Origin: Succinivibrionaceae bacterium
GTDB taxonomy: Bacteria > Pseudomonadota > Gammaproteobacteria > Enterobacterales > Succinivibrionaceae
Reading direction: 5' to 3'
Assembly: GCA_003477345.1 (NCBI GenBank)
Contig: DMTG01000190.1
Span: 1-5,195 of the forward strand
Length of the DNA: 5,195 nt
Each line of letters begins with the position of its first letter. Position 1 is the stretch's first letter. The notes under the pieces were generated by a model that was not told the origin of the DNA, made no database searches, and worked only from the letters and a program-made list of their open reading frames with translations. Position numbers and translations under genes: made by a program. Shown here one piece after another: positions 1 through 5,195 of the stretch.

Positions 1-1205
1 TTCTTGGTACCCTGATGGATTAGCTGGAAGAAGGCGTGCTGACCATTGGTGCCTGGTTCGCCCCAGATGATAGGACCGGTTGTATAGTTGGTAATTACAT
101 TGCCGTCACGGTCTACATATTTGCCGTTAGACTCCATGTTGCCCTGCTGGAAATAGGCAGCGAAACGGGACATGTACTGGTCATAAGGGAGAATGGCTTC
201 AGTCTGGAAACCGTAGAAGTTGTTGTACCACAGACCGATGAGGCCAAGCAGTACTGGCAGATTTTTCTCAAAAGGAGTGTTGCGGAAATGCTGATCCATT
301 TCGTAGCCGCCCTTGAGGAATTCTTCGAAATTATCATATCCGCAGCCTAAAGCTATAGAAAGGCCGATTGCGGACCAGGATGAATAACGGCCGCCGACAA
401 AGTCCCAGAACTCGAACATGTTGTCAGTATCGATACCGAATGCGGCAACTTCCTTGGCGTTGGTTGACAGTGCAACAAAGTGCTTGGCAACGTGCTTTTC
501 ATCAGAAGCGCTCTTTAAGAACCAGTCTCTTGCGGTACGGGCATTGGTCATGGTCTCTAAGGTGGTAAAGGTCTTAGAGGCAATCAGGAATAAGGTGGTT
601 TCTGGATTCAGAGGTTTGAGGGTTTCTACAATCTGAGTACCGTCGATGTTTGATACGAAATGGCACTTAAGTCTGCTGTGGTATGGGGTCAGAGCCTCTG
701 TGATCATGCGAGGACCGAGATCTGAACCGCCGATACCGATGTTAACGACATCAGTGATCTCTTTGCCGGTATAGCCTTTCCACTCACCGGAAATAACCTT
801 GCCGCAGAAATCCTTCATCTTGGCCTGAACGCGTCTGACATCTTCCATTACGTCATGACCGTCTACCATAATCTTGTTAGAACCGAAATTGCGCCGGGCA
901 GTATGCAGTACGGCGCGATTTTCGGTACGATTGATCTTCTCGCCGTTGAACATGGCTTCGATATTGTCTTTTAAATGGGTTTCTTCAGCTAATTCTAGCA
1001 GCAGCTTGAGAGTAGTTTCATCAATAAGGTTCTTTGAGAAATCAGCAACCAGATCTCCGTCTGCTAAAACCAGAGAAAACTTGGAGAAACGGTCAGGATC
1101 TTTAGCAAATAAATCCTTTAAATGGCGGGTATTCTTAGTCTCCTCAAAGTGTTTGGTTAATTTTTCCCAAGCTTTGGTCTTGGTAGGGTTGTAGTTATAA
1201 AACAT
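1..1205 (-). CDS. pgi: Glucose-6-phosphate isomerase, 3' end beyond the window
   Basis: Cytosolic enzyme interconverting glucose 6-phosphate and fructose 6-phosphate in glycolysis and gluconeogenesis. The visible 401 residues ([16 protein letters not shown]...) align nearly collinearly with E. coli Pgi (about 549 residues, from memory), so roughly 150 C-terminal residues lie left of base 1. Sugar-phosphate-binding SIS motifs are present: [11 protein letters not shown] (155-165) and SKTFTTLET (210-218). The family signature [15 protein letters not shown] (269-283) includes Arg273. The catalytic base is Glu358 in GNMESNGK, and His390 in GTNGQHAF is the ring-opening histidine. The third key residue, a lysine near 514 in E. 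coli, is outside. The start is fixed: an in-frame stop lies at 1254-1256 with no other start codon between, and a GGAG sits 8 bases before the ATG. Arginine codons are mostly CGT/CGC (AGA 3 of 16), which fits good expression. It is divergent from purL and not in an operon with it. Confidence 0.98.
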   Translation of the reverse strand, partial: MFYNYNPTKTKAWEKLTKHFEETKNTRHLKDLFAKDPDRFSKFSLVLADGDLVADFSKNLIDETTLKLLLELAEETHLKDNIEAMFNGEKINRTENRAVLHTARRNFGSNKIMVDGHDVMEDVRRVQAKMKDFCGKVISGEWKGYTGKEITDVVNIGIGGSDLGPRMITEALTPYHSRLKCHFVSNIDGTQIVETLKPLNPETTLFLIASKTFTTLETMTNARTARDWFLKSASDEKHVAKHFVALSTNAKEVAAFGIDTDNMFEFWDFVGGRYSSWSAIGLSIALGCGYDNFEEFLKGGYEMDQHFRNTPFEKNLPVLLGLIGLWYNNFYGFQTEAILPYDQYMSRFAAYFQQGNMESNGKYVDRDGNVITNYTTGPIIWGEPGTNGQHAFFQLIHQGTK

Positions 1206-1213
1206 GCTTGAAA

Positions 1214-1217
1214 CTCC
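1214..1217 (-). promoter_or_regulatory. Ribosome binding site of pgi
   Basis: GGAG on the minus strand, 8 bases before the ATG at 1205-1203, is a standard Shine-Dalgarno match. Together with the upstream in-frame stop it settles the pgi start. A nearby ATG at 1219-1217 is out of frame with Pgi. Confidence 0.8.
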
Positions 1218-1252
1218 ATAATAACGATATATCTTAACTATAAAAGCTAAGC

Positions 1253-1284
1253 ATTATCAGGTTTAAAAGAGATTTGCCTGTCAG
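1253..1284 (-). promoter_or_regulatory. Candidate pgi promoter
   Basis: On the minus strand CTGACA (1284-1279, five of six bases of TTGACA) is followed by GATAAT (1258-1253, five of six of TATAAT). Both boxes are good, but the 20-base spacer is longer than the optimal 17. It would give a leader of about 40 bases. A second possible -10, TATAGT at 1242-1237, has only a poor -35. The assignment is tentative. Confidence 0.3.
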
Positions 1285-1292
1285 CTTGCTGA
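1281..1292. repeat. Small inverted repeat overlapping the candidate pgi -35
   Basis: TCAGC-TT-GCTGA is a perfect 5-base inverted repeat around two central bases. It overlaps the candidate -35 box of pgi, a position where a dimeric regulator could bind. It matches no operator I recognise and is short enough to be chance. Confidence 0.25.
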
Positions 1293-1312
1293 GCCGATTT
1301 AGTAAAAGCTCT

Positions 1313-1360
1313 TTTTCTGCATAGATCGCAGGTCATAAGCAGACTTGCAACTGCAGAAAA
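1313..1360. repeat. Nine-base inverted repeat upstream of pgi
   Basis: TTTTCTGCA (1313-1321) and TGCAGAAAA (1352-1360) are perfect reverse complements separated by 30 bases. A smaller pair, TCTGC (1316-1320) and GCAGA (1339-1343), can pair alternatively using the same left arm. The repeat lies beyond the candidate pgi promoter. On the plus strand it is followed by TTTTATT, but no plus-strand gene ends here, so a terminator role is unsupported. Confidence 0.35.
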
Positions 1361-1559
1361 TTTTATTGGCATTAATCTTAAACGCTGTAATAAGAATTGC
1401 TCTTAATTCCAGGATCAGGAAATACCAATCAAATGATAGTAAATGTGTGAAAATTATACTCTTAAAGGCGTTTTTTTTCCATTAATAAAGAAGAAGGACT
1501 GTTTTTTTTACGGTCTTTGCCGCCAGTCTAATAAATACGTAAGAAACAGTACGTTGAAA

Positions 1560-1570
1560 ACAGTTACTGT
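1560..1570. repeat. Short perfect palindrome with a nearby half copy
   Basis: ACAGT-T-ACTGT is a perfect 11-base palindrome. The same ACAGT half, also preceded by AA, occurs just upstream at 1546-1550 (AAACAGTACGT against AAACAGTTACTGT). The arrangement resembles a repeated operator half-site, but it matches no regulator I can name and is about 250 bases from either candidate promoter. Confidence 0.25.
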
Positions 1571-1583
1571 CCTTGGATTAATG

Positions 1584-1607
1584 AAAAAACTGATTTTGCA
1601 AATCAGT
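1584..1607 (-). terminator. Terminator-like hairpin reading on the minus strand
   Basis: An 8-base perfect stem, ACTGATTT (1589-1596) and AAATCAGT (1600-1607), closes a 3-base loop. Read on the minus strand it is followed at once by a T run (1589-1584 including the last stem base), the layout of an intrinsic terminator. The stem has only two G-C pairs, so it would be weak. No minus-strand gene is visible to its right (1608-1885), so any transcript it ends would be a small RNA or antisense transcription from the purL promoter region. Confidence 0.25.
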
Positions 1608-1631
1608 AAATGTCTGTGGAAAAATATTTTC

Positions 1632-1668
1632 TGTTTTTTATGAAAAAACAAAAAATAACCATTTTTTT
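1632..1668. other. Run of closely spaced A and T tracts
   Basis: T6 at 1634-1639, A6 at 1643-1648, A6 at 1650-1655 and T7 at 1662-1668 follow one another at roughly 7 to 13 base intervals. The first two form an 8-base hairpin, TGTTTTTT (1632-1639) and AAAAAACA (1643-1650), around ATG. Tracts spaced near one helical turn can bend DNA and attract nucleoid proteins such as H-NS or IHF. The tract positions are observed; curvature and binding are inferred. Confidence 0.35.
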
Positions 1669-1672
1669 CAAC

Positions 1673-1699
1673 AGCCTTGTTTGTAATAATCAACAGGCT
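1673..1699. repeat. Bulged inverted repeat
   Basis: AGCC-T-TGTT (1673-1681) can pair with AACAGGCT (1692-1699) as an 8-base stem with one bulged T and a 10-base loop. It lacks a proper T run on either strand (TTTCC follows on the plus strand), so it is not called a terminator. It could be part of a structured RNA or chance. Confidence 0.25.
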
Positions 1700-1712
1700 T
1701 TCCGACAGGTAG

Positions 1713-1730
1713 AAAAACATTAATGTGTTT
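1713..1730. repeat. Palindrome upstream of purL
   Basis: The core ACATTAATGT (1717-1726) is a perfect 10-base palindrome. Three further pairs on each side match after one mismatch (1716/1727), giving 18 bases of dyad symmetry. It lies about 90 bases upstream of the candidate purL -10, a plausible activator or repressor distance. It is not the PurR consensus, and I do not recognise the regulator. Confidence 0.3.
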
Positions 1731-1814
1731 TGTGATGTGGCGCGTTATTTTTTAGAAGCGCTGCATTCCATTTAGGGGCATAAATTATCTGCAGGCGGTC
1801 TTTTGAAGTGCATG

Positions 1815-1823
1815 TGCTAGAAT
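1815..1823 (+). promoter_or_regulatory. Candidate extended -10 promoter of purL
   Basis: TGC-TAGAAT combines an extended -10 TG (1815-1816) with a hexamer matching TATAAT at five of six positions. At the 17-base spacing the -35 would be GCGGTC (1795-1800), a poor match, which is tolerated when the extended TG is present. The predicted start of transcription is near 1830, giving a leader of about 55 bases. Confidence 0.4.
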
Positions 1824-1829
1824 AGCAGC

Positions 1830-1850
1830 GCCGACATAAAGTTGGCTTTT
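1830..1850 (+). promoter_or_regulatory. Hairpin plus T tract in the purL leader
   Basis: GCCGAC (1830-1835) pairs with GTTGGC (1841-1846) as a 6-base stem with one G-U pair and an ATAAA loop. TTTT follows, then CTTCTT. This is the layout of a small intrinsic terminator or attenuator about 35 bases before the purL start. If transcription begins near 1830, the hairpin would sit at the very 5' end of the mRNA, where it could protect against decay but could not attenuate. Attenuation would require a promoter farther upstream. Confidence 0.35.
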
Positions 1851-1871
1851 CTTCTTATGCAATGTTTTAGC

Positions 1872-1875
1872 AGGA
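1872..1875 (+). promoter_or_regulatory. Ribosome binding site of purL
   Basis: AGGA ends 10 bases before the ATG at 1886, slightly long but acceptable. The next in-frame ATG (1895) would be 19 bases away. An in-frame TAG at 1868-1870, with no start codon between it and 1886, makes 1886 the farthest upstream start possible. Confidence 0.6.
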
Positions 1876-1885
1876 TTTTTTATCT

Positions 1886-4800
1886 ATGAACATCATGCGT
1901 GGCTCGTCAGCAGTTTCCGATTTCAGACTGGAGAAACTGTCCCAAAGCATATCTAAAGCAGGAATTTCAGTTAAATCAATCAATTCCACTTATATTCACC
2001 TTATAGACCTCAACGAAGAGCTTACCGAAGCAGAACAGAACGTCCTAAAACAGATCCTTTCCTATGGACCTGTTAAGGCTGAGAAAAAAGAAGAAGGAGA
2101 TCTGTTTTTTGTTATTCCTCGCGTAGGAACCATTTCTCCATGGGCATCCAAGGCTACCGATATCGTTCACAACTGCGGCCTTTCAAAAATCCGCCGTATT
2201 GAGAGAGGTATTGCCTATTACATCAGCAAGCAGGATGGTACTGCTTTTTCTCAGGAAGAACGTAATGTCGTGATCCCTCTTCTCCACGACCGCATGATGG
2301 AAAATGTTCTGTCTTCTCTTGAGGACGGTGAAAAATTATTTGGCAAGCAGGAGCCTAAGCCGTTTAAGAGTGTTCCTCTGACCACCAAGGGACTTGAGGC
2401 GATAAGAGAGGCCAATGTTGAGCTGGGACTGGCGCTGAATGAGCCGGAGATGGGATATCTTCTGGATTCCTTCAAAGATCTTGGCCGTGATCCTACTGAC
2501 ATCGAGCTTTACATGTTTGCTCAGATGAATTCCGAGCACTGCCGTCATAAGGTGTTTAATGCAAAGTGGACCATCGACGGCAAGGAAGAGGATAAATCTC
2601 TGTTCGGCATGGTGCGTAACACCTATGACCAGCATCCTGACTATGTGCTGTCTGCCTACAAGGACAATGCAGCCGTAATGGAAGGATCCAAAGCCGGCAG
2701 ATTTTTTCCTAACAGCGAGCATGAATGGACATATCACGAAGAAGATATGCCTATCCTTACGAAGGTTGAAACTCACAACCATCCAACCGCCATCTCTCCA
2801 TTCCCGGGAGCCGCAACCGGATCCGGCGGAGAAATCAGAGATGAAGGTGCTACAGGTGTAGGTTCAAGACCAAAGGCCGGCATCTGCGGTTTCAGCGTAT
2901 CCAATCTTAAGATCCCAGGCGCTCTTCAGCCGTGGGAGTATGATTTCGGCAAGCCTGACAGACTGGCTTCTGCCCTGCAGATTATGATAGACGGACCGCT
3001 GGGAGCTGCCAGCTTCAATAACGAGTTTGGCCGTCCTAATCTGTGCGGATACTTCAGAACCTATGAAGAGGAAGTTGACAGCTTTAACGGCAGAGAGGTG
3101 CGCGGCTACCACAAACCGATTATGCTGGCAGGCGGCTGGGGCAATATCCGCAGAGAACACATTATAAAAGATCATATTACCCCTGGAGCCAGGCTCATAG
3201 TTCTGGGCGGACCTGCCATGAACATCGGCCTTGGCGGCGGAGCAGCCTCCTCCATGAACTCTGGTGCTTCTACAGAAGATCTGGATTTTGCATCTGTGCA
3301 GAGAGGAAATCCTGAAATGCAGCGCCGCTGTCAGGAAGTCATAGATGCCTGCTGGCAGCTGGGTGAAGACAACCCAATCATGTTTATTCACGACGTAGGT
3401 GCCGGCGGACTTTCCAATGCAATGCCTGAGCTGGTTGCCGACGGCGGTGTCGGCGGACATTTTGATCTGCGCAAGATCCCTAATGATGAGCCTGGCATGT
3501 CACCTCTGCAGATCTGGTGCAACGAATCACAGGAACGCTATGTTCTGGCTGTAGCTCCAGAGAAATTTGATATTTTCGAAGGCTTCTGCAAGCGCGAGAG
3601 AGCTCAGTATGCAGTAATCGGCGAGGCTACCAAGGAGCGCAGAGTAATTCTAGAAGATCCGTTCTTCGGCAATCGACCGATTGATCTGCCATTAGATATT
3701 CTGCTTGGCAAGCCTCCGCGCATGATAAAGGATGTAAAGAGCAGCCAGCAGCATTCCAAGGCCTTTAATTCCTATGGAATTCTGCCGCTTGCCGCAGCTG
3801 AAAGAGTTCTGAGACTGCCGACAGTTGCAGAAAAGACCTTCCTTATAACTATTGGTGATCGTTCTGTTACCGGTCTGGTTGCCCGCGATCAGATGGTAGG
3901 ACCATGGCAGGTGCCGGTAGCTGATGTGGCTGTAACCGCATCTTCCTATGACAGTTACCATGGCGAGGCCGGAGCAGTAGGTGAAAGAACACCGGTGGCT
4001 CTGCTTGATCACAAGGCTTCCGTACGTCTGGCAATTGCTGAGGCAATTACCAATATCGCCGCTGCTGATATCGGCGAGATGAACCGTATTAAGCTGTCTG
4101 CAAACTGGATGGCTCCAAACGGACACCCGGGTGAAGATGCCGGACTGTTTGCTGCAGTAAAGACACTGGGTATGGAATTATGCCCTAAGCTGTCAATTAC
4201 TGTACCGGTCGGCAAAGATTCCATGTCCATGAAGACCACCTGGGAGGAGAACGGGGAAAGCAAGAGCGTAACTGCTCCTATGTCTCTGATTATCTCTGCT
4301 TTTGCCAGAGTTGAAGATATCAGAAAGACCTTAACTCCGCAGCTGCGTACAGATAAAGGTGAGACCTGTCTTATCTACATAGATCTTGGAGACAGACAGA
4401 ATCGTCTTGGCGGATCTGCTCTGGCACAGGTTTATCGCCAGCTTGGTGACAAGTGTGCAGATCTTGACAGCCCGGCCCGTCTGAAAGGACTTTTTGACGC
4501 AGTTCAGTTCCTCAATCAGAGAAACAAGATCATCGCCTATCATGATATTTCTGATGGCGGTCTGTTTACTACTGTGGCTGAAATGTGCTTTGCAGGCCAT
4601 ACTGGTGTAAGCGTGGATATTGGTCAGTTAGGACAGGATGATCTGGCTGTGCTGTTCTCTGAAGAGCCTGGTGCAGTGCTGCAGGTTCTGGCAGAAGAGC
4701 AGGAAACAGTTCTCAATATTCTGTCAGGTCATGGCCTTGCCCACTGCTCATTTGTAATTGGCTCGCTGCGCGATGATGACCATATAGTCTTCACAAGAGA

Positions 4801-5195
4801 CGGCAAAGAGCTTATAGACAAGCCTCGCACCTACTTCAGATCTATCTGGGCAGAGACCACCTATCAGATGCAGTCGCTGCGTGACAATCCTGAATGCGCC
4901 AAGCAGGAATTTGAGGCTAAGAGCAGGGAAGACAAGGGACTCTTTGCAGATCTTCACTATGACATCAGTGAAGATGTGGCTGCCCCTTATATTGCCAAGG
5001 GAACAGCTCCGCGCGTAGCAATTCTGCGTGAGCAGGGCGTTAATTCCCAGGCCGAAATGGCTGCTGCCTTTAACAGAGCCGGCTTTAACTGCATCGATGT
5101 GCATATGAGCGACATCCTGTCAGGAAAACTCGATCTGTCCTCCTTCAAGGGCTTTGCAGCCTGCGGCGGATTTTCCTACGGCGACGTTCTAGGTG
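1886..5195 (+). CDS. purL: Phosphoribosylformylglycinamidine synthase, single-chain form, 3' end beyond the window
   Basis: Fourth step of de novo purine synthesis: FGAR + ATP + glutamine give FGAM in the cytosol. The 1103 visible residues ([18 protein letters not shown]...) track E. coli PurL (about 1295 residues, from memory) end to end. An N-terminal PurS-like domain (about 1-150) is followed by a helical linker ending near NSEHCRHK (His218). The first ATP-grasp-like AIRS half carries KVETHNHP (293-300), [16 protein letters not shown] (309-324), [17 protein letters not shown] (441-457) and [15 protein letters not shown] (from 502). The second half carries [22 protein letters not shown] (from 656), SANWM (738-742), VGKDSMSMK (775-783) and HDISDGGL (886-893). 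The glutaminase domain begins near [11 protein letters not shown] (from 1044) and reaches [11 protein letters not shown] (1093-1103). Its nucleophilic cysteine, expected near residue 1137, and its His/Glu partners lie outside. AGA is a frequent arginine codon. No downstream gene is visible. Confidence 0.98.
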   Translation, partial: MNIMRGSSAVSDFRLEKLSQSISKAGISVKSINSTYIHLIDLNEELTEAEQNVLKQILSYGPVKAEKKEEGDLFFVIPRVGTISPWASKATDIVHNCGLSKIRRIERGIAYYISKQDGTAFSQEERNVVIPLLHDRMMENVLSSLEDGEKLFGKQEPKPFKSVPLTTKGLEAIREANVELGLALNEPEMGYLLDSFKDLGRDPTDIELYMFAQMNSEHCRHKVFNAKWTIDGKEEDKSLFGMVRNTYDQHPDYVLSAYKDNAAVMEGSKAGRFFPNSEHEWTYHEEDMPILTKVETHNHPTAISPFPGAATGSGGEIRDEGATGVGSRPKAGICGFSVSNLKIPGALQPWEYDFGKPDRLASALQIMIDGPLGAASFNNEFGRPNLCGYFRTYEEEVDSFNGREVRGYHKPIMLAGGWGNIRREHIIKDHITPGARLIVLGGPAMNIGLGGGAASSMNSGASTEDLDFASVQRGNPEMQRRCQEVIDACWQLGEDNPIMFIHDVGAGGLSNAMPELVADGGVGGHFDLRKIPNDEPGMSPLQIWCNESQERYVLAVAPEKFDIFEGFCKRERAQYAVIGEATKERRVILEDPFFGNRPIDLPLDILLGKPPRMIKDVKSSQQHSKAFNSYGILPLAAAERVLRLPTVAEKTFLITIGDRSVTGLVARDQMVGPWQVPVADVAVTASSYDSYHGEAGAVGERTPVALLDHKASVRLAIAEAITNIAAADIGEMNRIKLSANWMAPNGHPGEDAGLFAAVKTLGMELCPKLSITVPVGKDSMSMKTTWEENGESKSVTAPMSLIISAFARVEDIRKTLTPQLRTDKGETCLIYIDLGDRQNRLGGSALAQVYRQLGDKCADLDSPARLKGLFDAVQFLNQRNKIIAYHDISDGGLFTTVAEMCFAGHTGVSVDIGQLGQDDLAVLFSEEPGAVLQVLAEEQETVLNILSGHGLAHCSFVIGSLRDDDHIVFTRDGKELIDKPRTYFRSIWAETTYQMQSLRDNPECAKQEFEAKSREDKGLFADLHYDISEDVAAPYIAKGTAPRVAILREQGVNSQAEMAAAFNRAGFNCIDVHMSDILSGKLDLSSFKGFAACGGFSYGDVLG

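Larger units (their letters stand above)
1206..1885. other. Divergent intergenic region between pgi and purL
   Basis: This is 680 bases with no supportable protein gene. It must contain the promoters of both divergent genes. The section from about 1440 to 1740 is far richer in A and T than either gene, with T8 tracts at 1471-1478 and 1502-1509 and several A6/T6 runs from 1584 to 1668. The two open frames in it (plus 1443-1643, 66 codons; minus 1508-1720, 70 codons) encode Phe/Lys/Leu-rich sequences dictated by the A/T tracts, have no good ribosome binding site and resemble no family I know. I find no tRNA, no clear CRP site and no PurR-type operator (consensus ACGCAAACGTTTGCGT). Confidence 0.85.

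Noticed and set aside
36..1194. Plus-strand open frames at 36-350, 368-568, 418-636 and 874-1194, and a minus frame at 113-337
   Set aside because: All overlap pgi in other frames. Pgi is read continuously on the minus strand with conserved motifs.
1615..1695. DnaA-box-like TGTGGAAAA (1615-1623) and TAATCAACA (1687-1695), considered as part of an origin
   Set aside because: They have one and two mismatches to the consensus, with no cluster of good boxes and no neighbouring dnaA, dnaN, gidA or rpmH.
1443..1720. Open frames of 66 codons (plus, 1443-1643) and 70 codons (minus, 1508-1720) in the spacer
   Set aside because: Composition follows the A/T tracts, ribosome binding sites are lacking and no similarity is recognisable. 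AT-rich DNA readily gives such frames on a biased composition.
1731..1746. CRP-like half-site TGTGA
   Set aside because: The left half is perfect, but no TCACA half follows at the required spacing.
2251..2782. Two overlapping minus-strand open frames of 83 and 148 codons
   Set aside because: Both are antisense to the conserved N-terminal and linker part of PurL, with no recognisable domain.
2864..3460. 198-codon open frame on the minus strand
   Set aside because: It lies wholly inside purL, whose plus-strand frame gives a clear conserved protein here. The antisense product resembles no family, so it is a shadow of purL codon use.
3692..5104. Minus-strand open frames at 3692-4126, 4009-4263, 4331-4600 and 4748-5104
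   Set aside because: All are antisense to conserved PurL motifs, and none carries family features.
5162..5194. [11 protein letters not shown] at the end of the window, considered as the glutaminase nucleophile
   Set aside because: In class I amidotransferases of the PurL/PurQ type the nucleophile is in the later GVCNGCQ motif, about 34 residues downstream and outside the window.

Overview
The window holds two ordinary housekeeping genes, transcribed away from each other, with about 680 bases of AT-rich non-coding DNA between them. On the minus strand is the first three quarters of pgi (glucose-6-phosphate isomerase). On the plus strand is about 85% of purL (large single-chain phosphoribosylformylglycinamidine synthase). 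Both run off the window edges. Both were translated by hand codon by codon: each is open to its edge, with no frameshift or internal stop and with the expected motifs in order.

The organism is most likely a gammaproteobacterium. Both proteins resemble Escherichia coli Pgi and PurL (compared from memory) almost collinearly along their visible length, and PurL is the fused form of about 1300 residues rather than the split PurS/PurQ/PurL set. Frequent AGA arginine codons in purL, moderate GC genes and a very AT-rich spacer argue against a close E. coli relative. A host- or rumen-associated lineage such as Succinivibrionaceae is possible, but that is a guess.

Layout: 1-1205 (minus) pgi, 401 codons plus two bases, 3' end missing. 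1206-1885 is the divergent intergenic region. Its left part holds the pgi ribosome binding site, a weak pgi promoter candidate and two inverted repeats. Its middle (about 1440-1740) is AT-rich, with A/T tracts, short palindromes and a terminator-like hairpin reading on the minus strand. Its right part holds an extended -10 promoter candidate, a hairpin with a T tract and a ribosome binding site before purL. 1886-5195 (plus) purL, 1103 codons plus one base, ends just before the glutaminase cysteine.

The genes do not form an operon. Their products meet only through central metabolism: Pgi sits at the branch between glycolysis and the pentose phosphate pathway, which supplies the PRPP on which purine synthesis is built. 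I see no mobile element, CRISPR array, tRNA, rRNA, phage gene or defence gene, and no convincing undescribed system. The only part that invites a second look is the intergenic region, and the signals there are modest.
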